This document shows, one piece after another, positions 16,412 to 25,520 of a stretch of 64,000 bases of DNA. The stretch's first letter is position 1. Each line of letters opens with the position of its first letter. The notes under the pieces are model-generated. The model was not told the origin of the DNA and ran no database searches. It was given only the letters and a program-made list of their open reading frames with translations. The translations under genes and the position numbers were made by a program. Source of the DNA: Streptomyces sp. NRRL S-37 (lineage in GTDB: Bacteria > Actinomycetota > Actinomycetes > Streptomycetales > Streptomycetaceae); NCBI RefSeq assembly GCF_000721605.1, contig NZ_JOIZ01000006.1, forward strand, positions 62,001-126,000. The letters run 5' to 3'.

Positions 16412-17737
16412 GTGGTGACCAGCGCAAAGCGCCACAAGCCCGACCGGCGCACCTATGTTCTCGACACCAGCGTCCTGCTGGCCGATCCAGGCGCCCTGAC
16501 CCGCTTCGACGAGCACGAGGTCGTGCTCCCCGTCGTCGTGGTGACGGAGCTGGAGGCCAAGCGGAACCATCCCGAACTCGGCTATTTCGCCCGTCAGGCG
16601 CTGCGCCTGCTGGACGACTACCGGGTGCGGTACGGCCGTCTCGACGCCCCCATCCCGACCGGGGACCTCGGCGGGACGCTGCGGGTCGAGCTCAACCACT
16701 CGGACCCCAGCGTGCTGCCCAGCGGCTACCGCCTGGGGGACAACGACTCCCGCATCCTCGCGGTCGCCCGCAACCTGCAGGCCGAGGGGTTCGACGTCAC
16801 CGTGGTGTCGAAGGACCTCCCGCTCAGGATCAAGGCGTCCTCCGTGGGACTCCTCGCCGAGGAGTACCGCGCGGAGCTCGCCATCACGGACTCCTCCGGC
16901 TGGACCGGAATGTCCGAACTGACCCTGCCCGGCGAACAGGTGGACGTCCTCTTCGAGGAGGGGCACGTGTACGTGCCCGAGGCCGCAGGGCTGCCCGTGC
17001 ACACCGGGCTGACCATCCAGTCCGAGCGCGGCAAGGCGCTCGGGCGGGTCACGCCCGAGGGCAACGTCCGTCTGGTGCGCGGCGACCGGGAGGCGTTCGG
17101 CATCAAGGGCCGCAGCGCCGAGCAGCGCATCGCGCTCGACCTGCTGCTCGACCCGGACGTCGGGATCGTGTCCATGGGCGGCCGGGCCGGCACCGGAAAG
17201 TCGGCGCTGGCCCTGTGCGCGGGTCTGGAGGCGGTGCTGGAGCGCCGGCAGCACCAGAAGGTGATGGTCTTCCGTCCGCTGTACGCGGTGGGCGGGCAGG
17301 AGCTCGGCTACCTGCCGGGTTCCGAGGCGGAGAAGATGAGCCCCTGGGCGCAGGCCGTGTTCGACACACTGTCGGCGGTCACCAGCCGGGAGGTCATCGA
17401 GGAGGTCACCGCGCGCGGCATGCTGGAGGTCCTGCCGCTCACCCACATCCGGGGCCGCTCGCTGCACGACGCGTTCGTGATCGTCGACGAGGCCCAGTCG
17501 CTGGAGCGGAACGTCCTGCTGACCGTGCTGTCCCGGATCGGGGCCAATTCGCGGGTCGTCCTGACCCATGACGTCGCCCAGCGGGACAATCTGAGGGTCG
17601 GCCGGTACGACGGTGTGGTCGCCGTCGTCGAGAAGCTGAAGGGGCATCCGCTGTTCGCGCACGTCACCCTGACGCGGTCCGAGAGGTCCCAGATCGCCGC
17701 GCTTGTGACCGAAATGCTCGAAGACGGGCAGATCTGA
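16412..17737 (+). CDS. PIN domain-PhoH ATPase fusion (PhoH2-type)
   Basis: A 441-residue cytoplasmic protein. The N-terminal 150 residues are a PIN nuclease domain: '[17 protein letters not shown]' and '[13 protein letters not shown]' supply the acidic metal-binding residues, and '[14 protein letters not shown]' is typical. After a linker, the PhoH domain has Walker A '[12 protein letters not shown]', 'QELGYLPG', Walker B '[12 protein letters not shown]' and '[14 protein letters not shown]'. PhoH2 proteins of mycobacteria couple RNA unwinding and cleavage, so an RNA-processing role is likely. Start is one of two adjacent GTG codons (16412 or 16415) after GAGGGGG. Confidence 0.92.
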   Translation: MVTSAKRHKPDRRTYVLDTSVLLADPGALTRFDEHEVVLPVVVVTELEAKRNHPELGYFARQALRLLDDYRVRYGRLDAPIPTGDLGGTLRVELNHSDPSVLPSGYRLGDNDSRILAVARNLQAEGFDVTVVSKDLPLRIKASSVGLLAEEYRAELAITDSSGWTGMSELTLPGEQVDVLFEEGHVYVPEAAGLPVHTGLTIQSERGKALGRVTPEGNVRLVRGDREAFGIKGRSAEQRIALDLLLDPDVGIVSMGGRAGTGKSALALCAGLEAVLERRQHQKVMVFRPLYAVGGQELGYLPGSEAEKMSPWAQAVFDTLSAVTSREVIEEVTARGMLEVLPLTHIRGRSLHDAFVIVDEAQSLERNVLLTVLSRIGANSRVVLTHDVAQRDNLRVGRYDGVVAVVEKLKGHPLFAHVTLTRSERSQIAALVTEMLEDGQI

Positions 17738-18183
17738 CCCGCGGTATCCAACACGGGCCGGTTACCGATCGGTTGGCGCCGTCCGGAAAGGCGTAGAGCC
17801 TAGCCGGGCGGCGTCGGCGTGTGTGCGGCTTTCCGGAATTCCCTGGGGCCAAACGGGGTGTGAGCTTTCACACGCAACGGAGAATTGCCTTGCGGCGCCG
17901 GGTTACGGCAGAGTCTCACTCCTGTCAGGCCCCGCATACGACACACCTGTACCCCTGGGGGTACCCCCACACTTTTGCAGTGGGGGAGGTACGGCACCAC
18001 AGCAGGACACAGTTCCAACTCCATAGCGTCGTCGTATGCCGCCCGAGCACCACGCGGCGCTCCCGCACGGGAGTTGCCCACCGGGCCCGCGCCTTCCGTG
18101 ACCCGTAGTTGGGGAGGCCAGTGCCAGGGGCACGATCGCGTCCGCGAGGGTCACCGAAGCGGGCGATGCTGGAAGGAAACCGT
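17738..18183 (+). promoter_or_regulatory. Leader/promoter region of the transglycosylase gene, with two palindromes
   Basis: No gene is visible in these 446 bases. A perfect palindrome GTGTGA-GCTT-TCACAC lies at 17858-17873; it resembles a CRP-type half-site pair but with a 4-base spacer instead of 6. A second palindrome GTACCCC-TG-GGGGTAC lies at 17949-17964, followed by CCCCCAC ... GTGGGGG arms, a motif shared with the repeat at 20540-20600. The GGAAGGA ribosome site sits at the right end. I do not see the conserved core of the ydaO (c-di-AMP) riboswitch that precedes some Streptomyces wall hydrolase genes. Confidence 0.5.
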
Positions 18184-18891
18184 GTGAGCCGGATCTCGGT
18201 CCGGGGATTCGCAGTGGCCTCGGCCACGGCGGTCACCGCTGTCGGAAGTGTCGTCGGCGTTGCCTCGGGCAGCACCGCGCAGAACAACGACGCCGAAGCG
18301 ACGGCAAGCGGCACCACGCTGCTCGCGGACATCCCCGCGGGCCAGCAGGCCCAGGTGCAGACCGCGTCCCTGACGCAGCAGGCCGAAACGATGGCCATCG
18401 CCGCGGACGCGAGCGCCAAGAAGGACGCCGAGGAGGCCGCCCGCAAGGCCGCCGCCGAGACCGCGGTCGCGAAGAAGAAGGAAGCGGCCGACAAGGCGGA
18501 GAAGGCGAAGCAGGAAGCCAAGGAGCGCGAGGAGCTCAAGACCGCCTCCAGCCGTTCCGCGACCCGCGACGCGTCCAGCTTCCCGGTCCAGTCCTCCTAC
18601 ACGATCGCCGAAGTGCAGGCGATGGCCCGGCAGATCGTCCCGGCGGACCAGTTCCAGTGCTTCAGCACCATCGTGGACCACGAGTCCAGCTGGAACTACC
18701 GGGCCGACAACCCCACCTCCGACGCCTACGGTCTGATGCAGGCGCTCCCGGGTTCCAAGATGTCCTCCGCCGGAGCCGACTGGGCGACGAACCCGGCCAC
18801 CCAGATCAAGTGGGGTCTCGGCTACATGAACGAACGCTACGGCAGCCCGTGCGCGGCCTGGACGTTCTGGCAGGCCAACCACTACTACTAG
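18184..18891 (+). CDS. Secreted lytic transglycosylase (SLT domain)
   Basis: A 235-residue exported wall hydrolase. The signal segment (VRGFAVASATAVTAVGSVVGVASG) is followed by an Ala/Lys/Glu-rich coiled coil of about 75 residues and then an SLT fold: 'QFQCFSTIVDHESSWNYRADNPTSDAYGLMQALPGSKM' (Glu in HESSWN is the likely catalytic acid), 'ATNPATQIKWGLGYMNERYGSPCAAW'. The two Cys residues could form a disulfide. Start GTG 18184 has a near-perfect GGAAGGA site. It would cleave peptidoglycan between MurNAc and GlcNAc. Transcribed alone; a hairpin terminator follows. Confidence 0.92.
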   Translation: MSRISVRGFAVASATAVTAVGSVVGVASGSTAQNNDAEATASGTTLLADIPAGQQAQVQTASLTQQAETMAIAADASAKKDAEEAARKAAAETAVAKKKEAADKAEKAKQEAKEREELKTASSRSATRDASSFPVQSSYTIAEVQAMARQIVPADQFQCFSTIVDHESSWNYRADNPTSDAYGLMQALPGSKMSSAGADWATNPATQIKWGLGYMNERYGSPCAAWTFWQANHYY

Positions 18892-18935
18892 GCCGACCGG
18901 GAGCCCGCCGCCCCGGCCCCGCTCAACCACGGCAC

Positions 18936-18967
18936 AGCCCCGCACCGTCCTACGGTGCGGGGCTTTC
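18936..18967 (+). terminator. Terminator of the transglycosylase gene
   Basis: Perfect 13-bp stem (AGCCCCGCACCGT / ACGGTGCGGGGCT) with a 3-base loop, followed by TT and C-rich sequence. It lies 45 bases after the stop codon. Confidence 0.8.
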
Positions 18968-19034
18968 GCCATGTACGGTCTGACCGACGACTCCAGGGGG
19001 AGTGGTGGGGAGAAACGGGGGAAGAGGACGGATC

Positions 19035-20423
19035 ATGTCGCGAGTGCCAGGATGGCTCGGCCGGGTCGGAGCCGGGCTGACCGAGGTCAGCAAGCGGTTG
19101 GAGGAGCGCCGTGCCGAGGTGGAGCGGGACCGCCCGCCGGACGCCGACCCCGGCTCCGGGCCCGGACGGGTGAAGACCCCGCCCCCCGACCCCGAGCCGC
19201 CGCTCGGGTACACGGCCGCCGTCGTCCCGGTCCGCCCCGACCCGGCACAGGCCGTGCCCTGGGGGGTACGGGTCGCGGCCGAGGCCGGCTGGCGGCTGCT
19301 GGTCCTGGCCGGCACGGTCTGGGTGCTCATGCGGATCATCAGCGCCGTCCAGCTCGTGGTGCTGGCGTTCGTGGCCTCGCTGCTGATCACCGCGCTGCTG
19401 CAGCCGACGGTGTCGCGGCTGAAGCGGCTGGGCGTGCCGCGCGGGCCGGCCACCGCGCTGACGGCGCTGTTCGGGTTCGTCGTGATCGGCCTCATCGGCT
19501 GGTTCGTGACCTGGCAGGTCATGGAGAACATCGACCACCTCTCCGACCAGATCCAGGACGGCATCGACGAACTGCGCAACTGGCTGCTGAACAGTCCCTT
19601 CCACGTCACCGACAAACAGATCAACGAGATCGCCAAGAACCTGCGGGAGGCGGTCGGCGCCAACACCGAGCAGATCACCTCGGCGGGCCTGGAGGGCGTG
19701 ACCGTCGTGGTCGAGGCGCTCACCGGCATCCTGCTGGCGGTCTTCTCGACGCTGTTCCTGCTCTACGACGGCAAGCGGATCTGGCAGTGGTCGCTGAAGC
19801 TCGTTCCGGCCGCGGCCCGTCCGGGCGTCGCCGGGGCGGGTCCCGCGGCGTGGCGGACGCTGACGGCGTACGTGCGCGGCACGGTGATAGTGGCTCTGAT
19901 CGACGCGATCTTCATCGGCCTCGGCATCTACTTCCTCGACGTGCCGATGGCGGTGCCGCTCGCCGTGTTCATCTTCCTGTTCTCGTTCATCCCGCTCGTG
20001 GGTGCGGTGGTGTCGGGAGCGCTCGCGGTGGTCGTCGGACTCGTCACGCAGGGCGTGTTCACGGGCGTCATGGTGCTGGTGGTGGTGCTGGCGGTGCAGC
20101 AGATCGAGGGGCACATCCTCCAGCCGTTCATCCTGGGGCGCGCGGTCCGGGTCCATCCGCTCGCGGTGGTGCTGGCGGTCGCCTCGGGCGGGATGGTGGC
20201 CGGTATCGGGGGAGCGGTGGTGGCTGTGCCGCTGGTCGCGGTCACCAATACCGTCGTCGGCTATCTGCGCGCGTACACGCACGAGACGGCCGTGGCCCAG
20301 GCTCCCCGGCCGCGGGGGGCGACGGCGATGTCCGAGCCGGACGCCCCGCCGCCGGCGGTGTCGGAGGCCAGGCCTCCGACACCGGACACGGAGAAGCGAC
20401 CGGGGGACGCCGACGAGGAGTAG
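19035..20423 (+). CDS. AI-2E family membrane transporter
   Basis: A 462-residue integral membrane protein. The N-terminal 75 residues are charged and Pro-rich. About eight membrane segments follow, including 'LLVLAGTVWVLMRIISAVQLVVLAFVASLLITALL', 'ALFGFVVIGLIGWFVTW', 'VVVEALTGILLAVFSTLFLLYDG' and the family's C-terminal 'FIPLVGAVVSGALAVVVGL' ... 'IEGHILQPFILGRAVRVHPLAVVLAV'. The family includes TqsA-like exporters and Na/H antiporters, so the substrate cannot be named. ATG 19035 was chosen over an upstream ATG because AGAGGACGG precedes it. The tail is acidic and Pro-rich. Confidence 0.88.
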   Translation: MSRVPGWLGRVGAGLTEVSKRLEERRAEVERDRPPDADPGSGPGRVKTPPPDPEPPLGYTAAVVPVRPDPAQAVPWGVRVAAEAGWRLLVLAGTVWVLMRIISAVQLVVLAFVASLLITALLQPTVSRLKRLGVPRGPATALTALFGFVVIGLIGWFVTWQVMENIDHLSDQIQDGIDELRNWLLNSPFHVTDKQINEIAKNLREAVGANTEQITSAGLEGVTVVVEALTGILLAVFSTLFLLYDGKRIWQWSLKLVPAAARPGVAGAGPAAWRTLTAYVRGTVIVALIDAIFIGLGIYFLDVPMAVPLAVFIFLFSFIPLVGAVVSGALAVVVGLVTQGVFTGVMVLVVVLAVQQIEGHILQPFILGRAVRVHPLAVVLAVASGGMVAGIGGAVVAVPLVAVTNTVVGYLRAYTHETAVAQAPRPRGATAMSEPDAPPPAVSEARPPTPDTEKRPGDADEE

Positions 20424-20880
20424 GCGCGGGCAGTGCCGTGCAGTTGCGGGCGGTGGTGCCACTTACCTTCGCCGCTGCGGGCGGTGATGCTGCCGCACCT
20501 CCGCCGCTGCGGGCAGTCGTGCCTCCCCCAGTGCCTTAAGGGCCTGGGAGGTACCCCCAGGGCGGCACGGGTGGGCGGTGGGGGTACCTCCCGCTCGAGA
20601 CCCTCCCCCACTCTCGACTTCGCTCGAGCGGGGGACCCCCATCGCCCTGCGGCACGACTGCCCGCGGCTTGGCGGGGGTGGTGCGGCGCGGGGCACGCGG
20701 GACGCGGAGAGCGGGGAGTGCGGGGCACCGCGTGTGCGGGGCGCGGGGAGTGCAGGGCACCGAGTGCGCGGGGCCGGGTGTGCCGGACACGTGGGGTGCA
20801 GGGGTGGGCCCGGCCACCGGGGGTGTGGGTCGGGCCCGGCCACCGGGCATGGTGGACGGGCCCGAGAGGGGGAGGCGGAG
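20424..20880. repeat. Gene-free, repeat-rich spacer with a long inverted-repeat element
   Basis: No gene is visible. Three degenerate direct copies of a GCCGCTGCGGGCGGT-like unit lie at about 20441-20525. The 15-base sequence GCGGGCAGTCGTGCC at 20509-20523 recurs as a perfect inverted copy at 20651-20665. Between them are further inverted pairs (GGAGGTACCCCC and GGGGGTACCTCC; CGCTCGAG and CTCGAGCG), so the whole 157-base block can fold on itself. The rest (20680-20870) is a low-complexity run of GGGGCACGCGG- and GGCCCGGCCACCGGG-like units. Confidence 0.65.
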
Positions 20881-21414
20881 TCACTCCGCGAGGGCCGCCT
20901 CCGCGTCCAGCGTCGCGGCGACCGCCTGGATCACCGCGGCGATCTTGAACGCCTCCTGGACGGTCTCGCGCTCCACGCCGGCCTTGCGCAGCACCTGCTC
21001 GTGGGAGTCGAGGCACATGCCGCAGCCGTTGATCGCGGAGACCGCGAAGGACCAGAACTCGAAGTCGACCTTGTCGACGCCCGGGTTGCCGATGACGTTC
21101 ATCCGCAGACCGGCGCGCAGGTTGCCGTACTCGTGGTCCGACAGCAGGTGACGGGTGCGGTAGAAGACGTTGTTCATCGCCATCACCGCGGCGGCGGCCT
21201 TCGCGGCCGTGTACGCCTCCGGCGACAGGTTCGCCTTCGCCTCCGGCTCCAGCTCGCGCAGCACGATGGCCGAGCGCGAGGCGATCGCCGTCGACAGCAC
21301 CGTGCCCCAGAGCTGCTGGGCCGGCAGGTCGGAGTTGCCGATGACCGAGCCCAGGTTGAGCTTCAGGTCCTTGGCGTAGTCCGGTATGCGGGACTTCAGG
21401 GAGTCGAGGGACAT
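20881..21414 (-). CDS. ahpD: Alkyl hydroperoxide reductase AhpD
   Basis: A 177-residue alkylhydroperoxidase that reduces AhpC in actinobacteria. The CxxC active site is '[11 protein letters not shown]', with the conserved downstream His and an upstream Glu, all part of the AhpD proton-relay. It lies six bases after ahpC on the same strand, so the two form an operon divergent from oxyR. It is the second gene of the peroxide-defence module. Confidence 0.96.
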   Translation of the reverse strand: MSLDSLKSRIPDYAKDLKLNLGSVIGNSDLPAQQLWGTVLSTAIASRSAIVLRELEPEAKANLSPEAYTAAKAAAAVMAMNNVFYRTRHLLSDHEYGNLRAGLRMNVIGNPGVDKVDFEFWSFAVSAINGCGMCLDSHEQVLRKAGVERETVQEAFKIAAVIQAVAATLDAEAALAE

Positions 21415-21420
21415 GTCAGG

Positions 21421-21975
21421 TCACTCCCCGGCCAGCAGCGCGACCGGGTCCAGGGTCTCGTCGCCCTTGCTCCAGTTGCACGGGCAGAGCTCGTCGGTCT
21501 GCAGGGCGTCCAGGACCCGCAGGACCTCCTTGGGGTTACGGCCGACGGAGCCGGCGGTCACCATGGAGAACTGGATCTCGTTGTTCTGGTCCACGATGAA
21601 CACGGCGCGCTTGGCGAAGCCGTCCTCGCCCTCGATGCCGAGGTCGCGCATCAGCTCGTGCTTGGAGTCCGCCATCATCGGGAACGGCAGGTCACGCAGG
21701 TCGTCGTGGTCCTTGCGCCAGGCGTGGTGGACGAACTCGGAGTCGCCGGAGAAGCCGAGGACCTGGGCGTCACGGTCGGCGAACTCGTCGTTCAGCTTGC
21801 CGAAGGCGGCGATCTCGGTCGGGCACACGAAGGTGAAGTCCTTGGGCCACGCGAACACGATCTTCCACTTGCCCTCGTAGGTCTTGTGGTCGATCGTCTC
21901 GAACTCCTTGCCCTTCTCCAGCGAGACGCAGGCGGTCAGTTCGAACTCGGGGAACTTGTCACCGACAGTGAGCAC
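21421..21975 (-). CDS. ahpC: Alkyl hydroperoxide reductase AhpC (2-Cys peroxiredoxin)
   Basis: A 184-residue peroxiredoxin. The peroxidatic Cys is in 'FTFVCPTEI' (near residue 51) and the resolving Cys in 'DELCPCNWSKG' near the C-terminus, with 'GFSGDSEFVHHAW' between. Start GTG 21975 follows AAGGAGAGCCT on the minus strand; the frame continues 49 codons upstream without coding character. Expected to be induced by peroxide through the OxyR encoded next door. Electrons come from AhpD. Confidence 0.97.
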   Translation of the reverse strand: MLTVGDKFPEFELTACVSLEKGKEFETIDHKTYEGKWKIVFAWPKDFTFVCPTEIAAFGKLNDEFADRDAQVLGFSGDSEFVHHAWRKDHDDLRDLPFPMMADSKHELMRDLGIEGEDGFAKRAVFIVDQNNEIQFSMVTAGSVGRNPKEVLRVLDALQTDELCPCNWSKGDETLDPVALLAGE

Positions 21976-22108
21976 AGGCTCTCCTTGCAGCGAGGAAATA
22001 CCCGGATTGCGGGCGTTTCCCATGGGTTGGACCTTGTTGATGTTGGCACATCGTGCATTGATTAGTGAAATAGCTACACTCGGTCGTGTTGATCGGAGGT
22101 AGCTATCA
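21976..22108. promoter_or_regulatory. Divergent ahpC/oxyR promoter with inverted repeat
   Basis: The 133-base gap carries both promoters and is AT-richer than its surroundings. ATAGCTAC at 22070-22077 and GTAGCTAT at 22099-22106 form a perfect inverted pair 21 bases apart. ATAG...CTAT spacing is typical of OxyR sites, so this is a good candidate operator. The right arm touches the oxyR ribosome site, which suits autoregulation. Confidence 0.6.
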
Positions 22109-23053
22109 GTGACCATGAGCAAGAGGCGCAGACAGCCCAGCTTCGCTCAGCTCCGCGCGTTCGCCGCGGTGGCCGAGCATCTGCACTTCCGGGACGCCGC
22201 CTCGGCGATCGGGATGAGCCAGCCGGCGCTGTCGGGTGCCGTGTCGACGCTGGAGGAGACGCTCGGCGTCACCCTCGTGGAGCGTACGACGCGCAAGGTG
22301 CTGCTCTCACCGGCCGGTGAGCGGCTCGCCGCCCGCGCCAAGGCCGTACTCGGCGAGGTCGACGCGCTGCTGGAGGAGGCGGACGCGCTGCGGGCGCCGT
22401 TCACCGGGGTGCTGCGGCTCGGCGTGATCCCGACCGTCGCGCCCTATCTGCTGCCGACGGTCCTGCGGCTGGTCCGCGGCCGCTATCCGCTCCTCGACCT
22501 CCAGGTGCACGAGGAGCAGACCGCGAGCCTGCTGGACGGACTGGCCGCCGGCCGGCTCGACCTGCTGCTGCTCGCGGTGCCCCTCGGCGTGCCCGGTGTG
22601 ACCGAGATCCCCCTCTTCGACGAGGACTTCGTGCTGGTCACCCCGCTCGGCCACCGGCTCGGCGGCCGGGAGGGCATCCCCCGTGCGGTGCTGCGCGAGC
22701 TGAACCTGCTGCTGCTCGACGAGGGGCACTGCCTGCGCGACCAGGCCCTGGACATCTGCCGGGAGGCCGGGCGGGCCGACGTCCCGGCCACGACGACGGC
22801 GGCCGGACTGGCCACACTCGTCCAGCTGGTCGCGGGCGGCCTCGGGGTGACCCTGCTGCCGCGCACCGCCGTCCAGGTCGAGACCGCCCGCTCCAACCGG
22901 CTGCTCACCGCCCGCTTCACCGATCCGGCCCCCAGCCGCCGCATCGCCCTCGCCATGCGCACGGGCACGGCGAGGGCGGCGGAGCACAAGGAACTGGCGG
23001 TGGCCCTGCGGGCGGCGATGCGGGACCTTCCGGTACGGATGGTGGGGAGCTGA
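22109..23053 (+). CDS. oxyR: OxyR, LysR-family peroxide sensor
   Basis: A 314-residue regulator. The N-terminal winged helix has 'SFAQLRAFAAVAEHLHFRDAASAIGMSQPALSGAVSTLEETLG'. The effector domain holds two Cys residues, at about 208 (EGHCLRDQ) and 217 (LDICREAG), nine apart as in E. coli OxyR (199/208), which supports disulfide sensing of peroxide. GTG 22109 is chosen over ATG 22115 because GGAGG lies nine bases before it. It faces ahpCD across a shared operator and should activate them. Confidence 0.95.
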   Translation: MTMSKRRRQPSFAQLRAFAAVAEHLHFRDAASAIGMSQPALSGAVSTLEETLGVTLVERTTRKVLLSPAGERLAARAKAVLGEVDALLEEADALRAPFTGVLRLGVIPTVAPYLLPTVLRLVRGRYPLLDLQVHEEQTASLLDGLAAGRLDLLLLAVPLGVPGVTEIPLFDEDFVLVTPLGHRLGGREGIPRAVLRELNLLLLDEGHCLRDQALDICREAGRADVPATTTAAGLATLVQLVAGGLGVTLLPRTAVQVETARSNRLLTARFTDPAPSRRIALAMRTGTARAAEHKELAVALRAAMRDLPVRMVGS

Positions 23054-23083
23054 GCGCCCCCGCGGTCCGTGCGGGCTCCCAGG

Positions 23084-23184
23084 CCCCGCGGCCCGCACGG
23101 CTCCGCGGCCCGCACGGCTCCGCGGCCCGCACGGCTCCGCGGCCCGCACGGCTCCGCGGTCCGTACGGCCCCGCGGACCGTACC
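23084..23184. repeat. 17-bp tandem repeat, six copies
   Basis: Six head-to-tail copies of a CTCCGCGGCCCGCACGG unit fill almost the entire gap between oxyR and the ABC permease gene. Copies 2-4 are identical; copy 1 has one change and copies 5-6 carry compensating changes (TCCGTA, ACCGTA). Each unit contains the palindrome CCGCGG, so the array can also fold. It sits between two convergent 3' ends. Confidence 0.9.
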
Positions 23185-23186
23185 GC

Positions 23187-25520
23187 TCACTCCGTCCGCA
23201 GGCCGTCCGGGCGCATCATGCGCAGCAGCGGGGGCAGGCTCAGCAGCGTCACCACGAGGACCACGCCCGCGCCCATACCGGTCATCCGCAGCACGCTCGG
23301 CCAGTCCACACCGACCGGTGTCGCGGTCATCTTCAGCAGCACCGCGCCCAGGGCGATGCCCACCAGCGAGGCCAGCAGCAGACCCAGGCCGATCGGGACC
23401 GCCGTCTGCCACAGCACCGACAGGCTCAGCGTGCGGCGCCGGGTGCCGAAGGCGACCAGGGCCGACAGCAGCTTGCGGCGTTCCCGCAACTGCTCCAGCT
23501 GGGAGACCAGCAGACTCGCCCCGATCAGCGCCAGCACGGCGGCGGCGCCGACGAACAGGCCCGTACGGATGGATTCGTAGCGTTCGGAACGTTCGACGGA
23601 GTTCCACGTCGTCGGATGGGCCAGCGGGTCGATCGCGGCCGCCGTGTTGCGTATGTGCTCGCGGGCGTACGGCACCGAGTCGTCGACCGACAGATACAGC
23701 TCGCCGGTGACCACCTCCGCGATGTCCGCGGGCACCGCAGCCGGGGTCAGGAGGAAGCCGCCGCGCCTGTTCCCGGTCGGGTCCTCGATGGAGTCGGCCT
23801 GCTTCAGCCCTTCGGGGAGGGTCCAGGCGACGCTCTCCCCGTCGCCGTCGCCGACGTACCTCTCCAGGTACAGCTTCTGGCCCGGCCTGCTCAGCGACGG
23901 GGTGTCGGTGTCGTACTCGCCGCCCCGGAGCGTGAACACGGCGCCGTCCGCGCACGAGGGCAGCTTCGCCACCTCGCGCAGGGTCGCGCAGTCGCCGATG
24001 GTCAGCTGGGCGGTGCGCTGCGGCTCCTTGTCCCAGGGCCGGTCGCCGAAGTACCCCTCGGACAGCGGGTAGACCTTGCGGACGCCCTCGGTCTCCTCGA
24101 GTTTCGTGGTGGCCGCGGCGAGTTCGGTGCCCTCCGGCACCCGTACCTGCATCTGCGCCAGTGACGTGTCGTAGCCGGTTTCCTCGGTGTAGTCGCCCTC
24201 CACCCCGGCGAACAGCATCTGCAGCGCGATCGCGCCGGCCACCGCCACCGCGATGCCGTTGACCATGCGGGCCGCCGCGCCGCTGCTCAACTGCAGGCGT
24301 CGCACCGCCAGTTGCCAGGAGACACTGCCCGGGCCGAGCCGGGCGACGACCGTCTCCACGATCCACGGCAGCAGCGCGGTGACGCCGACGAGCAGACAGA
24401 TGACACCGCCGGTGACCAGGTACTGGTTGAAGTCCCCGTTCTCCCGGCCCTGGCCGATCATGGGGAACAGCATGCCGGCCCCGGCCAGCGGCAGCAGCAG
24501 CCGCCACCACAGCCGGCGGCGGGCGGGCCGCGCCGTGCGCACCACCCCCAGCGGTTCGATGACCACCCCGCGCAGCGCCAGCAGCGTCACCAGCACGGCG
24601 GCCCCCGGGACCGCCACCGCGACCAGCAGCGCCAGCAGCGGGGAGGGGTTCAGATAGCTCGGGAAGACACTGATGTCGAACACCTCGACGGACGCCGCGA
24701 ACTCACGTCCCGACAGGAAGAACCCGGTGCCGAACACCAGCCCGAGCAGCGCCCCGGCGAGCGCCTCGCCCGCGGCGATCCGCCGGGTCATGCCGCCGTC
24801 GGAGCCGACCAGCCGCAGCGCGGCCAGCCTGCGGTCGCGCCGCTCGCCGCCGAACCGCACGGCCGCGGCGATGAACACGGCGACCGGCATCAGCAGCACC
24901 ACGAAGACGACCAGGACCAGCAGCACGAGGACCGGGTCCGCCTCCTCCTCCACCGGGTCGGGGTTCCCGAAGGAGTCGATACGGCCCACCAGCCCGTCGT
25001 TGGGCCGCCCCGCGAGGCCCTCGGCGCCCGCGTAGTAGGCGAGCTCCTGCGCGCCGATCAGCCCCTGCTCGCCGATCGTCCCCACGATGTCGTACGGCAG
25101 CCGCTCCCGCAGCAGTTCGCCTTCGTCGGAGGCGAGGAACTCCTTCAGCGCGGGGGAGACCACCATCTCGTCCGGCGCCGGGAACTCCCGCAGCCCCGGC
25201 GGCAGCGGAGCCTTGTCGCCCTCCGGCTCCAGCAGCCGGCCGCGGATGTCCCGGCCGTCGAACTCGGTGTCGTTGTCCGCGGTCATCAGGGTGTCGTCGG
25301 CGCGCTCGATCTTCTCGCCGTAGGTGTAGTTGAGCCGCGCCTCCTCCCGCCGGTCCCGCTCCGCCAGCGCGCCGGGCAGGGCGGTGGTGAGCAGCAGCAG
25401 CGCCACCCCCAGCCCGACGCCGACGGCGGTGAGCAGCGCCCGGATCCACCCCTCGCGCCCGCCGGCGAAGGCGAACCGGATCCCCATGCCGAGATCCCGC
25501 GCCCACTGGCTTGCACTCAT
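23187..25520 (-). CDS. FtsX-like ABC transporter permease
   Basis: A 777-residue membrane protein with the layout of MacB/FtsX-type exporters: a first membrane helix (WIRALLTAVGVGLGVALLLLTTALPG), a large extracellular part, three helices around residues 195-310, a fourth group near 340-400, a second extracellular part of about 180 residues, and three C-terminal helices (GLFVGAAAVLALIGASLLV; AVPIGLGLLLASLVGIALG; GMGAGVVLVVTLLSLPPLL). It overlaps the ATPase gene by 4 bases. Probably an exporter of peptides, lipids or antibiotics, judging by family. Confidence 0.9.
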   Translation of the reverse strand: MSASQWARDLGMGIRFAFAGGREGWIRALLTAVGVGLGVALLLLTTALPGALAERDRREEARLNYTYGEKIERADDTLMTADNDTEFDGRDIRGRLLEPEGDKAPLPPGLREFPAPDEMVVSPALKEFLASDEGELLRERLPYDIVGTIGEQGLIGAQELAYYAGAEGLAGRPNDGLVGRIDSFGNPDPVEEEADPVLVLLVLVVFVVLLMPVAVFIAAAVRFGGERRDRRLAALRLVGSDGGMTRRIAAGEALAGALLGLVFGTGFFLSGREFAASVEVFDISVFPSYLNPSPLLALLVAVAVPGAAVLVTLLALRGVVIEPLGVVRTARPARRRLWWRLLLPLAGAGMLFPMIGQGRENGDFNQYLVTGGVICLLVGVTALLPWIVETVVARLGPGSVSWQLAVRRLQLSSGAAARMVNGIAVAVAGAIALQMLFAGVEGDYTEETGYDTSLAQMQVRVPEGTELAAATTKLEETEGVRKVYPLSEGYFGDRPWDKEPQRTAQLTIGDCATLREVAKLPSCADGAVFTLRGGEYDTDTPSLSRPGQKLYLERYVGDGDGESVAWTLPEGLKQADSIEDPTGNRRGGFLLTPAAVPADIAEVVTGELYLSVDDSVPYAREHIRNTAAAIDPLAHPTTWNSVERSERYESIRTGLFVGAAAVLALIGASLLVSQLEQLRERRKLLSALVAFGTRRRTLSLSVLWQTAVPIGLGLLLASLVGIALGAVLLKMTATPVGVDWPSVLRMTGMGAGVVLVVTLLSLPPLLRMMRPDGLRTE

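Noticed and set aside
17738..18183. ydaO (c-di-AMP) riboswitch before the transglycosylase gene
   Set aside because: The region precedes a wall hydrolase, where such riboswitches occur, but I could not find the conserved core motifs.
23084..23184. CRISPR-like array
   Set aside because: The 17-base units are directly adjacent with no spacers and no cas genes are nearby.
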